Assembly: GCF_002994745.2 (NCBI RefSeq)
Contig: NC_037092.1
Span: forward strand, 86,094,398-86,158,397
DNA: 64,000 nt
Direction: 5' to 3'
DNA from: Rosa chinensis
Lineage: Eukaryota > Streptophyta > Magnoliopsida > Rosales > Rosaceae
Under the pieces are notes generated by a model. The model did no database searches and was not told the DNA's origin. It saw only the letters and a list, made by a program, of their open reading frames with translations. The translations under genes and the position numbers were made by a program. Of this stretch, positions 42,787-54,739 are shown one piece after another (positions within the stretch are counted from its first letter, which is position 1; each line of letters starts with the position of its first letter).

Positions 42787-42883
42787 ACTGTAACAGCAAC
42801 AAACAGCTATAATGAAGAAGCTAATGAGAAAAAGCACCAATGTCTGAGAGACTTGATGGGATCAAAATCGGGGAACACAGGCC

Positions 42884-43051
42884 ATGGCGTCGCGGCTTTC
42901 TCAACATGAGCGCGGTGAAGAGCTATTGCTCGGCGACGATGGGATGGGGTTTGTTCTTCGAGCCCCCGCTGTACGGTTTGGTGGTGGTGGTGATGAACGC
43001 CAATGGCCGGAGGCTGGCGAGTTGCAACGATTGAGGCGGAAAATGGAGTAA
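42884..43051 (+). CDS. small GC-rich ORF in CACTA 1 (55 aa), unknown
   Basis: An ORF from a GCCATGGCG start context encodes 55 residues beginning MASRLSQHERGEELLLG and ending LQRLRRKME. Its GC-rich codon use stands out from the AT-rich element around it and resembles a first coding exon of a plant gene behind a GA-rich 5' leader. I do not recognise the product. It may be a captured first exon or chance. Confidence 0.35.
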   Translation: MASRLSQHERGEELLLGDDGMGFVLRAPAVRFGGGGDERQWPEAGELQRLRRKME

Positions 43052-43260
43052 GGCTCGGGCTGAGGAAGAGTGAGAGAGGGACAAAAAATTAGGAAGGCTG
43101 CTAGGATTTTTCCCTTTAAATTGGGCAACTCATTAATTCAACTAGGGCAGCAGAATTCGAAATGGAGGGAGTCAAAAAATTGAATTTTGGCTAAGTGTGG
43201 GAAGTCGATTAGGGCAGCAGCATTTATCAACTCATAAAGCTTAGACAATAGAAACACATA

Positions 43261-43844
43261 GCCATTGTCTGAAGGAGAGTTGCACAACAAACGTCGAAAA
43301 ACTGTTGTCTGAATATATAGTCAGACAACATCAAATATCAACATTATATGAATAATAATCACACAACAGAGTCACAGAAACAAAAACAAAAAACTATTGT
43401 CTGAAGATATAGTTAGACAACATCAAATACTAACATTATCTAAATAATAATTGCACAACAGACACATAAAAACTATTGTCTGAATTAAAATTACTCAGAC
43501 AACATCAAAATGCCACCATTGTCTGAATAATAATTGCACAACAGAGAAGTAATAACTGTTGTGTGATTGAAAACAATCAGACAACATCTTTTCTCAGCCA
43601 TTGTGTTAATCAACTTTTTACAACATCAATGTAGTAACTATTGTCTGAATTGGTTGATTCAGACGACATCAAAAAACAATCATGGTCTAATTTACAATTG
43701 AACAACAGCAATATAACAACTGTTGTCTGATTCAGAAATTGGGACGACAGAATAATTCTTGCTGTCGTCCCAAAGTTTCAAACGACAGTTAAATTTTTTG
43801 CAGTTGTCTAAAGCATGTTGTCTGATGCCATTATTGGGGTAGTG
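43261..43844. repeat. subterminal hairpin array of CACTA 1
   Basis: At about 43303, 43395, 43474, 43557, 43640 and 43720 there are short inverted pairs of the form TTGTCTGA-spacer-TCAGACAACA, spaced 79-92 bases apart, with CACAACA-type half sites between them. Subterminal motif arrays are typical transposase-binding regions in CACTA elements. Confidence 0.75.
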
Positions 43845-46630
43845 TGTAGATGGGACACCTGCCTTGTAAAGCTAGTGTGTTTCAGGTTGAAACGGGGATG
43901 GTTTGACTCATGATCTTTCTGTTAAAATAAAAAGGAAAGCGGGGGGTCGCAACAAAAAAAAAAAAAAGTATATGTTGCTCAACGCTCAATGCACCCTCAT
44001 AGATCATGTCTCCATTTATATGTATATTGTGCCTCTTCGTGATACTCTCTCTAAAGCCTCTGATGATCTGGGTTCACTTTTCAGCATTGAACTTTTAGTA
44101 CCCTAACTCAATTTGGTTTTGAAATAAATAGTGATTTGTTACTGAGACCTGCTCTCTTTCAAATCTGCTGGTTGATGCTCTTGAGAAGTGTTCATGTTGA
44201 TGTTATCTTGGAAAAGCTTTGCTTGATTGCTCTGTGTGTGGTAATGGTTTGTCTCATGCATCGTCTCTGCTTGGTTCTTCTTAATTGTGTCTGCTACAAA
44301 GTGCAGGTTACCTTGGTTCAAACATATACCCTATTCTTCTTGATCTTTTGAAAGTTGTCATAACATACTGATATTCAAGAGTGTTTGAAGGTTCAATTCT
44401 ATCACTACTACAAAAATCCAATCAGACGACGCCTCTCACACGACGCATTATAATTTTCCGTCATCTGATTGATTTTTATTTTTTCAGACGTCGTTTTTAC
44501 AAAATTTGTCGTCTGATATGGACTTGTGAATTAGTTCAGACGGCGTTTAAGGAAAAAACCGTTGTGTGATGCTTAAAAAATTGAGCGGCAAGTTTCCCAC
44601 CATGTAAGTGGTGCCAAATTCCCCCCTAACATTTATTAATCAGACGACAAAAAATAACAAAACTGTGGTCTGATCAGTATGTTTGGCTAAAGGAGGGAGA
44701 TTTCCCACATCACAATTTTTCTCCAACTCCCGAAGGAGGGAAGTCCAATTAAAGGATACAACCCCCAAATTTAAATGGCTTCATTCAGACCACGTTCTTA
44801 CACAAATCTGTTGTGTGAGTCCTTTTCCAAATTGATAGGGCATTAGGGCCTCACAAATCTAGCTGAAACCCTAACACGTACTTGGAGCAAAAAACATAAC
44901 AAAAATAACAAAGTAGCAAAATCCTCTCTCGACAGCTAGCGCCTCGCTCTATCTTGACTCGTCTCACTGTCGATTGACAGACCCAAAAACAAAGCCCTCC
45001 TCTTGGTCGCCTCACTGTCGACAGACCCAGACCAAAACTAGAATCCTCACCCTCTACCCAAAACCTCACTCTCCCAAACCCTCATTCTTCTCTCTATCTC
45101 GACAGACCCAAACCAAAATGAAAATCCTCACTCTCCGAAATCCTCATTCTTCTCTCTAATCAATGTCATCTCTCTCCGAATAAGACTGAGCCAGTGAACT
45201 GAGATTGAGCCAGTTTAGCCTCTCCAGATCGAGCCGATTCCCTTAGAGTGAAGCACTGTTGGCCGCCCAGTTTAGCCTCTCAGACTGGTTCCCATCGCAT
45301 CCAGCCTCAGGTATCAAAATTTTTTCTTTTGGTTGATTCTCTTCGATTCTGTAACTGGGTTTTAATTATTACGTCTTGTTTTCAGTTGGGTCCTCTCAAG
45401 TTTTGATCTTTATGGTGTAATTATCATGGGCTAAGCTTTCGGCTTTTTAATAATCTGTGAATATGCTTAATTCTGTTCCTTCTTGTTGGTTCTGTTTAAT
45501 TATCTTCTGGGTTGCTTAAATTTTTGTTTATATGTATATACATGCGGTGATGACAATGAGAAGCAGATTTGAATATTTGATTTCATCATCTGAGTTATTG
45601 TTCTTAACTGGTAAGACACCGTATGAGCTATTATAATACTGGGCTAGCAGTTTGGGCACACAAACACAGAATTTTATTCTTCTCCAACTCCTAAGAGCTA
45701 GTTGTTACTGTTATGTAGAGGTAAAGTAAAGGATTTACACGTGTTTGGATTGATCTGAATCAAAGAGTCTGGTTAACTGGTTTTAGCTAAGCTAGGAATG
45801 AAAAAGCTGCACATGCATAAATTTTGATGGGGTTGGAATCAAAGAGTTGCGTGAGGGTTGTACAAGGCACGATTCTAGTTGTTCAGGTTTGTTGATTTGT
45901 CTGAAGGTTTATACTAGCAGCTGGGTTATAAAATTCCTCAGGACTTACGCATCTTTTGTATTCATAAGATGATTCACTGGGATGATCCCCCTCATGAAGG
46001 AGCCCTCCTTTGTTCTAAATGTCCCCGGAAAACCCCAAAAGAAAACCTTAACATAAGTGAAATTCATACTCAATGGGGTTGAGTTTAGGTTACTCTAATT
46101 TAGTTTAGGTTATCCTAATTTTAACCCAGATATTGGGTTAATTACTTCATGTCAAACCAGAGAGGCAGTAAACCAAAAATCCAGTCACGAACTTGTGAAA
46201 CAGAAGAAACCTAGTTGAGCTAGTCGCTGTGACCAGCTCCATAGCTATTTTTTTCCCGAACCAAACTATATGTGACATGTGCCTCATGGTTGACTGAACA
46301 AAGTTAATTTCAACTTGGAATATAGCTCAAAAATAGTTACCACGCTACTTGTAAGATATAGAGCCATGCCTATATTTATATTCTTAGGGTCAAATTAGAT
46401 ACTAAAAACAAATGAATCTCTTTTGGGGTAAGATTTATCTATAGACATCGAAGTCCTTTTCTTCATTTTGATAAGATTTAGAACTGATGAATCCTCCACC
46501 AATAGTACCCCAAAGCTCGTTATCACTTTAAACAAAGGCCAAGGCCAGTTAAGTGGTTCTTCAATCAACCACATCTCTTTCAACTATATATCTCTTTCAA
46601 CTTCAAGCTAAAATTTCTTGATCAACTTGA

Positions 46631-46707
46631 CCTCAACCTCATAATATTGATTTGAATAAAGCCACCACATGACTAGCTAGTTGAAGAGCCATTTTGGATT
46701 TGATCAG

Positions 46708-46748
<41 letters not shown>

Positions 46749-46853
46749 CATCTAATTTAAGTAGCAATGATCTCTCCCTCAACCTCATAATATTGATTTG
46801 AATAAAGCCACCACATGACTAGCTAGTTGAAGAGCCATTTTGGATTTGATCAG

Positions 46854-46892
<39 letters not shown>

Positions 46893-46919
46893 CATCTAAT
46901 TTAAGTAGCAATGATCTCT
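46631..46919. repeat. tandem duplication with (TA)n, 146-bp period
   Basis: 46631-46776 and 46777-46919 are near-identical; each begins CCTCAACCTCATAATATTG, includes a long (TA)n run (about 46709-46748 and 46857-46890), and ends AGCAATGATCTCTC. Confidence 0.9.
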
Positions 46920-47605
46920 CAGTTGTAGCGTAGTATTGAATCTACATACGTAACAAATTAGTGTGAAGTATTCGTTCTGCTTTTTCTCAAAGTCGGTTGC
47001 AATAGCCTTTCACAATATTTGAAACTGAGAGTGCCGTGTGGTTTTTTTTTTTTTGCTTTATGTGAAGTTAGATTTCTTCTATGACTATTCAAGAGAATAA
47101 TCAGAGCACGAATTGAATGCTTTTAGGTTCTTAAAGATGGTTGTTTATTTAGAGCAGCTATACTAGGGGTTCCAATCAAAACGACCATTAAAGAGGGACG
47201 TATATTAATCATAGTGACTTGCTTTCGGATTTATACTACTTTCAGTGGATGAATACTTAAAATTCAGCCAATTTATATGATGCATTTGGTTTAGTTTCTC
47301 CTTTTTTCCTTTCAATGAAACATGTGTGTGTATTAGGATATTATGTAGCTGCTAGTTTCCATGTTTCCTTGTACTTTGAGTTGCATTAACAGTTATGTAT
47401 CCTTCCAAGAGGTACTTGGGCAATTGTTACTAAAGTCCATCTCTCTACTGGCCCAACAGTAATGACTCTACCCAGCTGGTTGAAATGTTCTTGTCTTGGC
47501 TCTCACTAACATTTAAAAGCTACTTGTTATTATTGTAACACAACTGTCATGAAATTTCAGGATATGTAAACAGAGGAAATTCTGCTGACATTTTTAGTTC
47601 TGCAG

Positions 47606-48214
47606 GTTGTTGATATTGATGAGGAGGTTGATGTTATAATTTCAGAGTGGATGGGATACATGCTTCTGTATGAGGTAGCTATCAAAAGTTTTGCAAATTA
47701 TATTTTTAAGATGTTGGTTATTGGATTGTATAATTACTGCTAGTTTATAATTGTGCCTCTGAATTATATACATGGGCATATATGGTTCAAAATTATTTTT
47801 TTGACATGCTTACTTTTCAACACAGAGGTTGGAAGTGTCATTACAGCGAGAGATCGCTGGCTAAAACCTGGAGGTGTTATATTTCCTTCAAATGCAACGG
47901 TAATTTTCTTTATCTCTTTGGTCTTTCAATTGTTGTGACAGTACATCTTTAGTTATGAGATTTATACACGATTGCTGCTTTAATGTCATTGAATTGACAA
48001 TCATTTCAACCTCATATGTTGTTAACTTGTGGATTATCAACTAGAATATGCAGCTTCGTCAATATATTTTTGTACAAAATTAGATGCTAAATGAATTTGG
48101 TTCTGTCTTGCTGATTTTGTTGTTGAATGCTTGCGGTTGTACATAGCACCTATCACACATGTTGATAAATACAGTGAAAGCATTGATTTCTGGCAGAATG
48201 TTTATGGAATTGAT
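47606..48214 (+). pseudogene. PRMT6-like arginine methyltransferase fragment in CACTA 2
   Basis: Three exon pieces with introns kept. 47606-47674 encodes VVDIDEEVDVIISEWMGYML with the 'double-E' loop typical of type I protein arginine methyltransferases. 47826-47899 encodes VGSVITARDRWLKPGGVIFP. About 48130-48212 encodes LYIAPITHVDKYSESIDFW and NVYGID. This matches plant PRMT6 in order. Retained introns show capture of genomic DNA rather than mRNA. The SAM-binding N-terminus and the rest of the C-terminus are missing, so no enzyme can be made. Confidence 0.88.
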
Positions 48215-48499
48215 AGTGAGTACACACCTTACTTACTAACATGATAATCAGTTGTGAAAATGTTTGGAATTACATGGATTTGGTTTGTTGGGTCTGTAAA
48301 GAGGATGCTTTATTGCGATGTGTCGAGGGTTTTACGAGTTCCTTTCCTTCTTGTATCCTTGTTTGTGAAAGCAGATCCATTGAATATAATTGTTTATTCA
48401 ATATATATCTTTGCCCATAGATACTGAATGAGGTTGTTGAATGAATAGTTTAAACCCAATTCAAACAGCTTTCATCTTAAACTGGAATTCATGTTGCAG

Positions 48500-48785
48500 G
48501 TTTCATAGCTATGCATGCCACACTTGCCAGTCGCAATGTGGACTATTGTTTGATTCCAAATTCCCTCTTATTTCTTGAAGGACGAGGTGGACTTGTTGAG
48601 TTCATTGAAGAACGACTCAGAAAATGGACATATGGTTATTGTGATTGCTGAGGGAGCAGGACAGGATCTTCTTTCAGAGTGCTTGTAATCCATGAACCAG
48701 TAAGATGCTTCAGGAAACAAGCTACTAAAAGACGTTGGGTTATGGATATCTCAGAGGATCAAGGTGTTACTCGTAATCTGTAGAA
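48500..48785 (+). pseudogene. ATP-dependent 6-phosphofructokinase fragment in CACTA 2
   Basis: It begins after a TTGCAG acceptor and reads [20 protein letters not shown], then [15 protein letters not shown], and after a small deletion near 48620 [14 protein letters not shown] and, beyond two stops, DASGNKLL. This is the plant PFK region behind the catalytic core. The frameshift and stops show it is dead. It lies about 290 bases after the PRMT6 pieces in the same orientation, so a hybrid transcript is possible. Confidence 0.88.
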
Positions 48786-49444
48786 TTAGTGCTTGAGAGC
48801 TTCCAAAGCTAGACTCCAATGAGGCCATGAGAGCAGCAAAGCTAGACTCCTTAAGTAAATTTCTGGATGTATATTGCTAGGAGAGTAGTATTAGATGTAC
48901 TCCTTTTGTAGATGAATGATTACCTTTGCACAATCTATTTTGGTGCATGATGTGGATTATAACAATTTCTTCTATATATTGATCAGCTACTGTTAATTGG
49001 ATCATTTTTTTATTTCAATTTCAGCATATACAATGCATTGAATCATTCTATTAAGACAACAATAACCACAAAAAACTGTCGTATGTGCACAATATTCACA
49101 GTGACCCAAAAATAAAAGCTGTCGTTTGAATATAAAATAGATAATGGATACTTCAAAAAACTGTCGTCTGAATGAAAGTCACACAACGAGTATAAAATAA
49201 AGCGACCTCTGAATTGCCTTCACACAACAGTTTCTAAAGTCGCCCGTCGTCTGAAGAATAGTCACGCAACAGCTAATGCTGTCGACAGGCTGCTGGCATG
49301 CTGCCGACATGCTGCGCGCCATGCTGCCGAGCCCTTCACACGACGGTTCTCTACAATCGATTTTCATCAGACGGCGCCTCGATAGACGACGCTTTGCCTC
49401 TATATCAGACGCCGTCGTCTGATTCAATTTTTGTAGTAGTGTAT

Positions 49445-49787
49445 TGCAGGATCAGTTTGACATTTTATTCCTAGCCCCCTGATTAATGTTTGTTTCCGCT
49501 GCTACCAATACATGAGTATTGAATTTAGGGGGAGTGAAATCTTATGCACAATATGCTTTGGTCCCTTTGTCCTTTCCAGGCAAAAAGGGGGAGAGATTGG
49601 AAGTTTAATGTTCTTAATGTTCCATATGCTTATGCTTACATTACTTCAACCATACTTGTTCTTCACGGGTGTTATGTTTCTTGTGTACAGAATACAACTT
49701 GGAAGTGCATATTTCATGGGTCATGGTAGTATAGGATCAACTATTGTGTATGATTAAATGTATATGTTTTTTAGCCTAGGAAATGCC
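49445..49787 (+). other. LTR-element interior before PPT
   Basis: Non-coding part of the gag-only element, with two GGGGGAG-type purine blocks (about 49528 and 49587) and short ORFs I regard as chance. Confidence 0.5.
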
Positions 49788-49799
49788 AAAGGGGGAGAT
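49788..49799 (+). other. polypurine tract of the gag-only element
   Basis: AAAGGGGGAGAT immediately before TGTTAGTGC, the first bases of the 3' LTR. Confidence 0.85.
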
Positions 49800-50022
49800 T
49801 GTTAGTGCAATGTTTATTTTGATTGGCATTTCCTAAGCGCAGCAACCAAGAGTCATGTTTCTTGTAATAGCTTTCTACTCTTGGATCCTTGAAAGAATGG
49901 AATGCTTTAAGCTTCACGTACCACTCTCATCAATCAGGTATGTCTTGCATACATGTGCATGCTTGTAAAGTGGTTAGGACTGAACTTGCCTTTGAATCCT
50001 ATTATAGGATGCGAAAATCTTT
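49800..50022 (+). repeat. 3' LTR, truncated to its first 223 bp
   Basis: Nearly identical to 36135-36357, with about ten substitutions by eye. Similarity stops after GATGCGAAAATCTTT, where 5' LTR continues TCAATCC and this copy GGATTAG. Confidence 0.88.
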
Positions 50023-52780
50023 GGATTAGTAATACAGGGCTCAGGGCTAATATGTGAAAGTCGAGCAATTCATTAGCATAGGAGCTACATGTCAACAAGA
50101 TACAAAAGCAAAAAGTTACATCAATCACTGAGAAAACCCCGTAATTCTGATTCTTTCTGATTAAATAGAAAAAACTAATAGAAACCCACTAAGAATAGAA
50201 ACTGTAATGACCTGACTGATAATGAAATGAAAGGGCTGGTAATCAAAGAGAAAAATGAGAAACACTCCGTTCCCATCAACAAGTAGTAATTAAGTCTACC
50301 CGGAATCATTAAATCAATGAAGCAAATCACTCATCAAACACAGTCCACTGCAGAATCATCAACTATAGAGGTACAACCTTTTGGAGGATTGGTAAACCTT
50401 TAAACTAGCCTTACTCTGTCATAGTTATTTCTGTTTGTTTTTAGCACAACTCTTGATTTTTTATTTTATTTTTCATTTCTATGAGTACATATCTCTGGGA
50501 AGGAAAAAACATAGGAAAAATTCAAAGTCAAAGCTAAACTAAAATGCAACACCAGAATACTAAAATCTAGCTCAAGCAAAAATGATTTGAGTATATAATG
50601 TATCAGAAATCTACAACCGTATACAAATTTTCATTCAAATACCTCATGCACAAATTTACTAACTCGCCCAGTGTTCACAGTTCACAGTTCACAGTCCACA
50701 TGAACATTTTTGTGCTTTTCTGATCTTTCTGCACAAACCTTCTAAAAGAGAAGAAAAAGAAAAAAAAGAGTGATCAGTCATGACGAATGATAACACACAA
50801 AGATAAGAATGAAGAATAAGGCTAGTTACTTAAAGTTATGACAGTATTCCTTTCCAGAATCCATTTGGATGATTGTAGTATATTTGAAACTGAATTTGAG
50901 TCTTTTGGAGTTTAACTAATCTTATGAGTTGAATTGAACTGTAACGAATCTATAATTTAGTTGATTTGGATCTGATGCTCACTTTTTAATCTACAAATTA
51001 AAAAGTTAAAAACAAATAAATAAACAAACAAATAAAGAAGGAAGGTACAGCAAAGAGAAGGTGGACCAGAAGTCCACAATGAAGGAGCAAAAGAGTAAAA
51101 ACAGTGCTCTAAGCAAACCAGAACAGAAACAGCCCTAACTTACAGCAGCCTTCACTGATCCTCACTGATCAGTTTAAATTAAAGATACACTCTTATTCAG
51201 AACCAAAAACTGATCCTAGTCCTGTTTATGAATAACAAATCAACAGCCAATCTTGTAAGGTGTATATAGAATGGGAATTAATATTCCAACTTGGTCTGCA
51301 GACATTTACAGTTGAAACAAAGGAACTGATGAATACCACTTAGAAAGCCTGATAATTCATAACAGAAGCAGGATTAATGGTACTGCAACAAGTGGGAAAC
51401 ACAGCTTTTGGCTCTCAGGTATAGACTCCCTTGGATTATTCATTATGGTTCAAACTGTGGGAGTTAGGTTATTGATCAAGATGCAGCTTAAAAGGCAGGA
51501 AAAACCTGTCAACCTGCGAAATATAGAACTGACAATGTCCCTTTTATTAATATGGGGTGCTCAAAGCTAAATGTTTAGTTAAAAACCTGGTCAAAGTTGG
51601 GAAGTATTGCTAAACTTCTGCCTATATTTAACCTTTCTAGAACATGTTAGGTAAAGCTTATTTTTGTTAAAACTTTAGATCGTGACCTAAACAAAACGAC
51701 CTTTTTGACGAAAAGAAATTAAATTGCAAATAACTCTGTTCATATATGCTTGTATACAAATATACTTAATTTTTGACTTATGAGAACAATTCTTTTCTTC
51801 TTTGGTCCGCAAATACTTCAATTAAAGCCTCAAAAGAGCACAAAAGAGTACAAAGAGCAATACAACAGAATAGAACAGCAATAAGGAACACAAACCAGCT
51901 CAGCTATTCTGATAACTAACACAGGAAGGAGCTAGTGAATTAGTAGAGGCACTAAAGAAGGCTTAGGCAGCCCATCATCGACTAATATATGCTAGTGTAG
52001 ACTTCATTGTATTACTTTTGATCATTACTCATTAGAGTTAAGTATATATCTATATTACAAGAAGCACATGCAGGACACCTGATATCTACCACTAGATAGA
52101 GGAGCGAAAATTGGGCTTCCTAGCAAATTTTTTCTTTCATTTGTTTTCTCTTCACACCAACAATCCAGTTAACTCACAAGCAAAAGGTTGCCTTTATTCA
52201 ATAACAGATCTTGGGGAGCAACTCATCTCCCAATTTGTTAGAAAGGAGCTCATTGATGAATTGCAACATAGAAGTTGATACATGCAGTGAAAAAGTTTTG
52301 GATTTGAAGCCTTGTCAAGACTCCAAATTTCCACATAACATGAAGTACGTACATGTTATATAATACCTGATCTTGCATCATCATGGATATGATGGACTGA
52401 CATGACAAACTTGGACCTAAAAGTAGTATAGACTCGATCAAAAGAATCAAAGAACTGACCTAGTACTCAATCATTAGAAAATCATGTAACTAACTGAAAG
52501 CACGTCTAATTAATATTATTACCCAAGAAAAAGCACAGATATTACTTATTCCAGGTGAATGGTAGTGTATATGAAATTACCATGTTCATTTATTAGATTT
52601 CCTCAGGATTGGCCATCGTAGAAAGGGCAGCCATGATAACATGGACACTGATGCGGACAGCATATCCATAAAAGGTGCAAAAACCTGCTGAAGAAGCTGT
52701 AGAAACCGAGCTATGAGTTAGTTTCCCTGCCAATGAACATTGGAATCACATTGGAGAACCAAAGTCCAAAGTTTAAATAT
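50023..52780. other. no gene recognised
   Basis: AT-rich sequence with only short chance ORFs, many A/T tracts and no motif I recognise. It may be intergenic or intronic DNA. Confidence 0.5.
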
Positions 52781-52789
52781 AAAAGCTAA

Positions 52790-54424
52790 GAGAAAAATTC
52801 AGCTACCCTCCCCAAACTATGTTGGCAAGGCCAATTTGATACCCGAACTCTCAAAAGTATCAATGTGATACCCAAAGACACATTTTAATATCAACGTGAT
52901 ACTTCCGTCAAAACTTAGTGATGGTTCCGTTAAAAAAGTGACGTGGCAAGCACATGAAGACCAAAAACAAAAAAAAAGACCAATTTACCCTTTTCTTTTG
53001 TTAATTCATTTTTTTTTCTTTTTCTTTTTCCTTCTTCTTCATCTTGTTCTCCATCTTCTCTGATGATCTGGGAACTTTCCCAGAAAACTTGACATCGTCA
53101 TCATCAGGAGGCCTACTTTACTACTACCCCAGCTCCTCTTGCCATGGATTATCTGATTCCCCCCAATCGACGAAGTCAGTTCAATAAATAAATAGAGCTT
53201 ATAGCACTCCTAACAAAATCTAATGAAATTCATGAACTAGTCATACATAACAACAGAGAACATATAGCCTGACGGCAAAGAAATGAAATACCCCAGAAAC
53301 ACAATTTGATCCCTTCAACCGAAAAAGTTGAGATACTGAAATTAAAGCATCAAATACCAGAAAAACTATGCAAGAAACTAAAGAAATAAAGAAGATGATA
53401 ATCCCAAATGGTGGTGCAGAACACCACAAAGAGTGCCACGGCACTAATAGAATCCAAGACACTGCCAAAACAGATCCAGGGATTCAAGAGGTCGGTCACA
53501 ACTCACAATCCACAACCAAAAGACCAAAACTTGATAAACAGGTACCAAGTTGAACTACAAGAATTACCTGCTATGACAATTCAAAGAAACCGCAAATTCC
53601 AAATGACAAAATCAATGAGAAAATATTGCTCACCTGATCGTTCAATTTCAGAGACGATAAACCACCGATTTGGACAAAAGGGCAACAAATAGTTTGAAAG
53701 ACCGTACGTTCTTCAGTTGCTTAATTCGATAACTTTCGATCACCAACACAGGAACAAAACGTGATTCTAGGTCGAGATTATACCTTCGAAACCGGAAATC
53801 AACCTGAATCAACCCAACTCAGTTCCCAGAACTCACTGCCGAGACGGAAATGGGTGATGAACTGATGAGTGTGATGCCAACAACCAGAAAGCTCTTCGAT
53901 TGTTAGCCGAAGGCGGCCCAGACGGTGGCCGGAAAGTGCAGAAACTCGCCGGGAAGACTCAGACCTTCTCACTGACTTTTCTCCCTCCTCGTCCGATGCA
54001 TGGACAATCGAAGACCACAGGCGTGACCGTGACGACGAGAGCAAGAAATCGGTGGTCGTGAGTCGTCGATCGGTATCCGGACGGCGTCGCTCCGGTCGGG
54101 TTTGTCTCTCGGGTCGCGGCGGTCAGAAAAAACACCATGAAACTTTACAAGTGATTTTTGTCTGGTGTAAGTTGAAGATGAAAAGCATATATATATATAT
54201 ATATATATATATAACAAAATTGGTGTAAAAGTACAATTCTGCCTTTAAAATCTAGTCACATGTACGACATGTGATCATTTTTAACGGAACCGTCACAAAT
54301 TTTGAACGGAAGTATCACGTTGATATCAAAATATGTGTTTGGGTATCACATTGATACTTTTGAGAGTTCGGGTATCAAATTGGCCTTGGCAACATAGTTT
54401 GGGGAGGGTAACTGAATTTTTCTC
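52790..54424. mobile_element. MULE, same TIR family as the one in viral copy A
   Basis: 1635 bp, ends GAGAAAAATTCAG and CTGAATTTTTCTC, long inverted repeats with AGTATCAATGTGATACCCA, and a perfect 9-bp target duplication AAAAGCTAA (52781-52789 and 54425-54433). The interior has a GC-rich block at 53.8-54.15 kb that reads like the 5' leader and first exon of a plant gene on the minus strand; I do not recognise it. A (TA)n run lies at about 54187-54213. Confidence 0.9.
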
Positions 54425-54739
54425 AAAAGCTAATATAAAACAGCAAACCAATAGGTAAATACAGAACCATCGGCACTTGCACGATTAATGAAGAGGTATT
54501 AAAAATGAAGGGTAACAGTCAAACAGTCAAACCATCTACTATTGTACATTGAGCTTTTACTAGTATTATGTTTTTGTTCCATATCATCAGTCGGGTTTTT
54601 GAATTGAAACTCAGAGTAACACATAACAACTACAATCATCAGAGCATGAACTAGTTAATGATGTTACTACAATTTCAGGACAGAGATATACAAAAGAGAA
54701 ATTTTGAGAGCCAGACGCCAACGCGAAACCCAAAATACC

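Larger units (their letters stand above)
40382..43844. mobile_element. CACTA element 1, non-autonomous, with RAE1 exon
   Basis: 3463 bp. It starts CACTACGCCAATAATACC and its right end, read inward, is CACTACCCCAATAATGGC. The target duplication TGT is 3 bp, at 40379-40381 and 43845-43847. Both ends carry many subterminal copies of TCAGACAACA and its complement. No transposase is seen; the interior has a RAE1 exon and a GC-rich small ORF. Confidence 0.93.
44403..49441. mobile_element. Pack-CACTA element 2 with PRMT6 and PFK fragments
   Basis: 5039 bp. The left end is CACTACTACAAAAATCC, and the right end read inward is CACTACTACAAAAATTG; both continue AATCAGACGACG. The target duplication TAT is 3 bp (44400-44402 and 49442-49444). 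No CACTA transposase is found. The interior contains exon-intron fragments of two unrelated housekeeping genes on the + strand and a CT-rich leader-like region at 44.8-45.3 kb. Confidence 0.93.
36135..50022 (+). mobile_element. gag-only LTR retrotransposon (copia-type gag), split by two CACTA elements
   Basis: 5' LTR 36135-37264, tRNA-Met-type primer site at 37267, gag at 37321-39206, PPT at 49788-49799 and the first 223 bp of the 3' LTR at 49800-50022. Outside the two CACTA insertions (40382-43844 and 44403-49441) the internal region is about 4 kb and has no protease, integrase or RT motif. That matches the non-autonomous 'TR-GAG' type: terminal repeats plus gag only. The 3' LTR is truncated. 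Confidence 0.85.
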
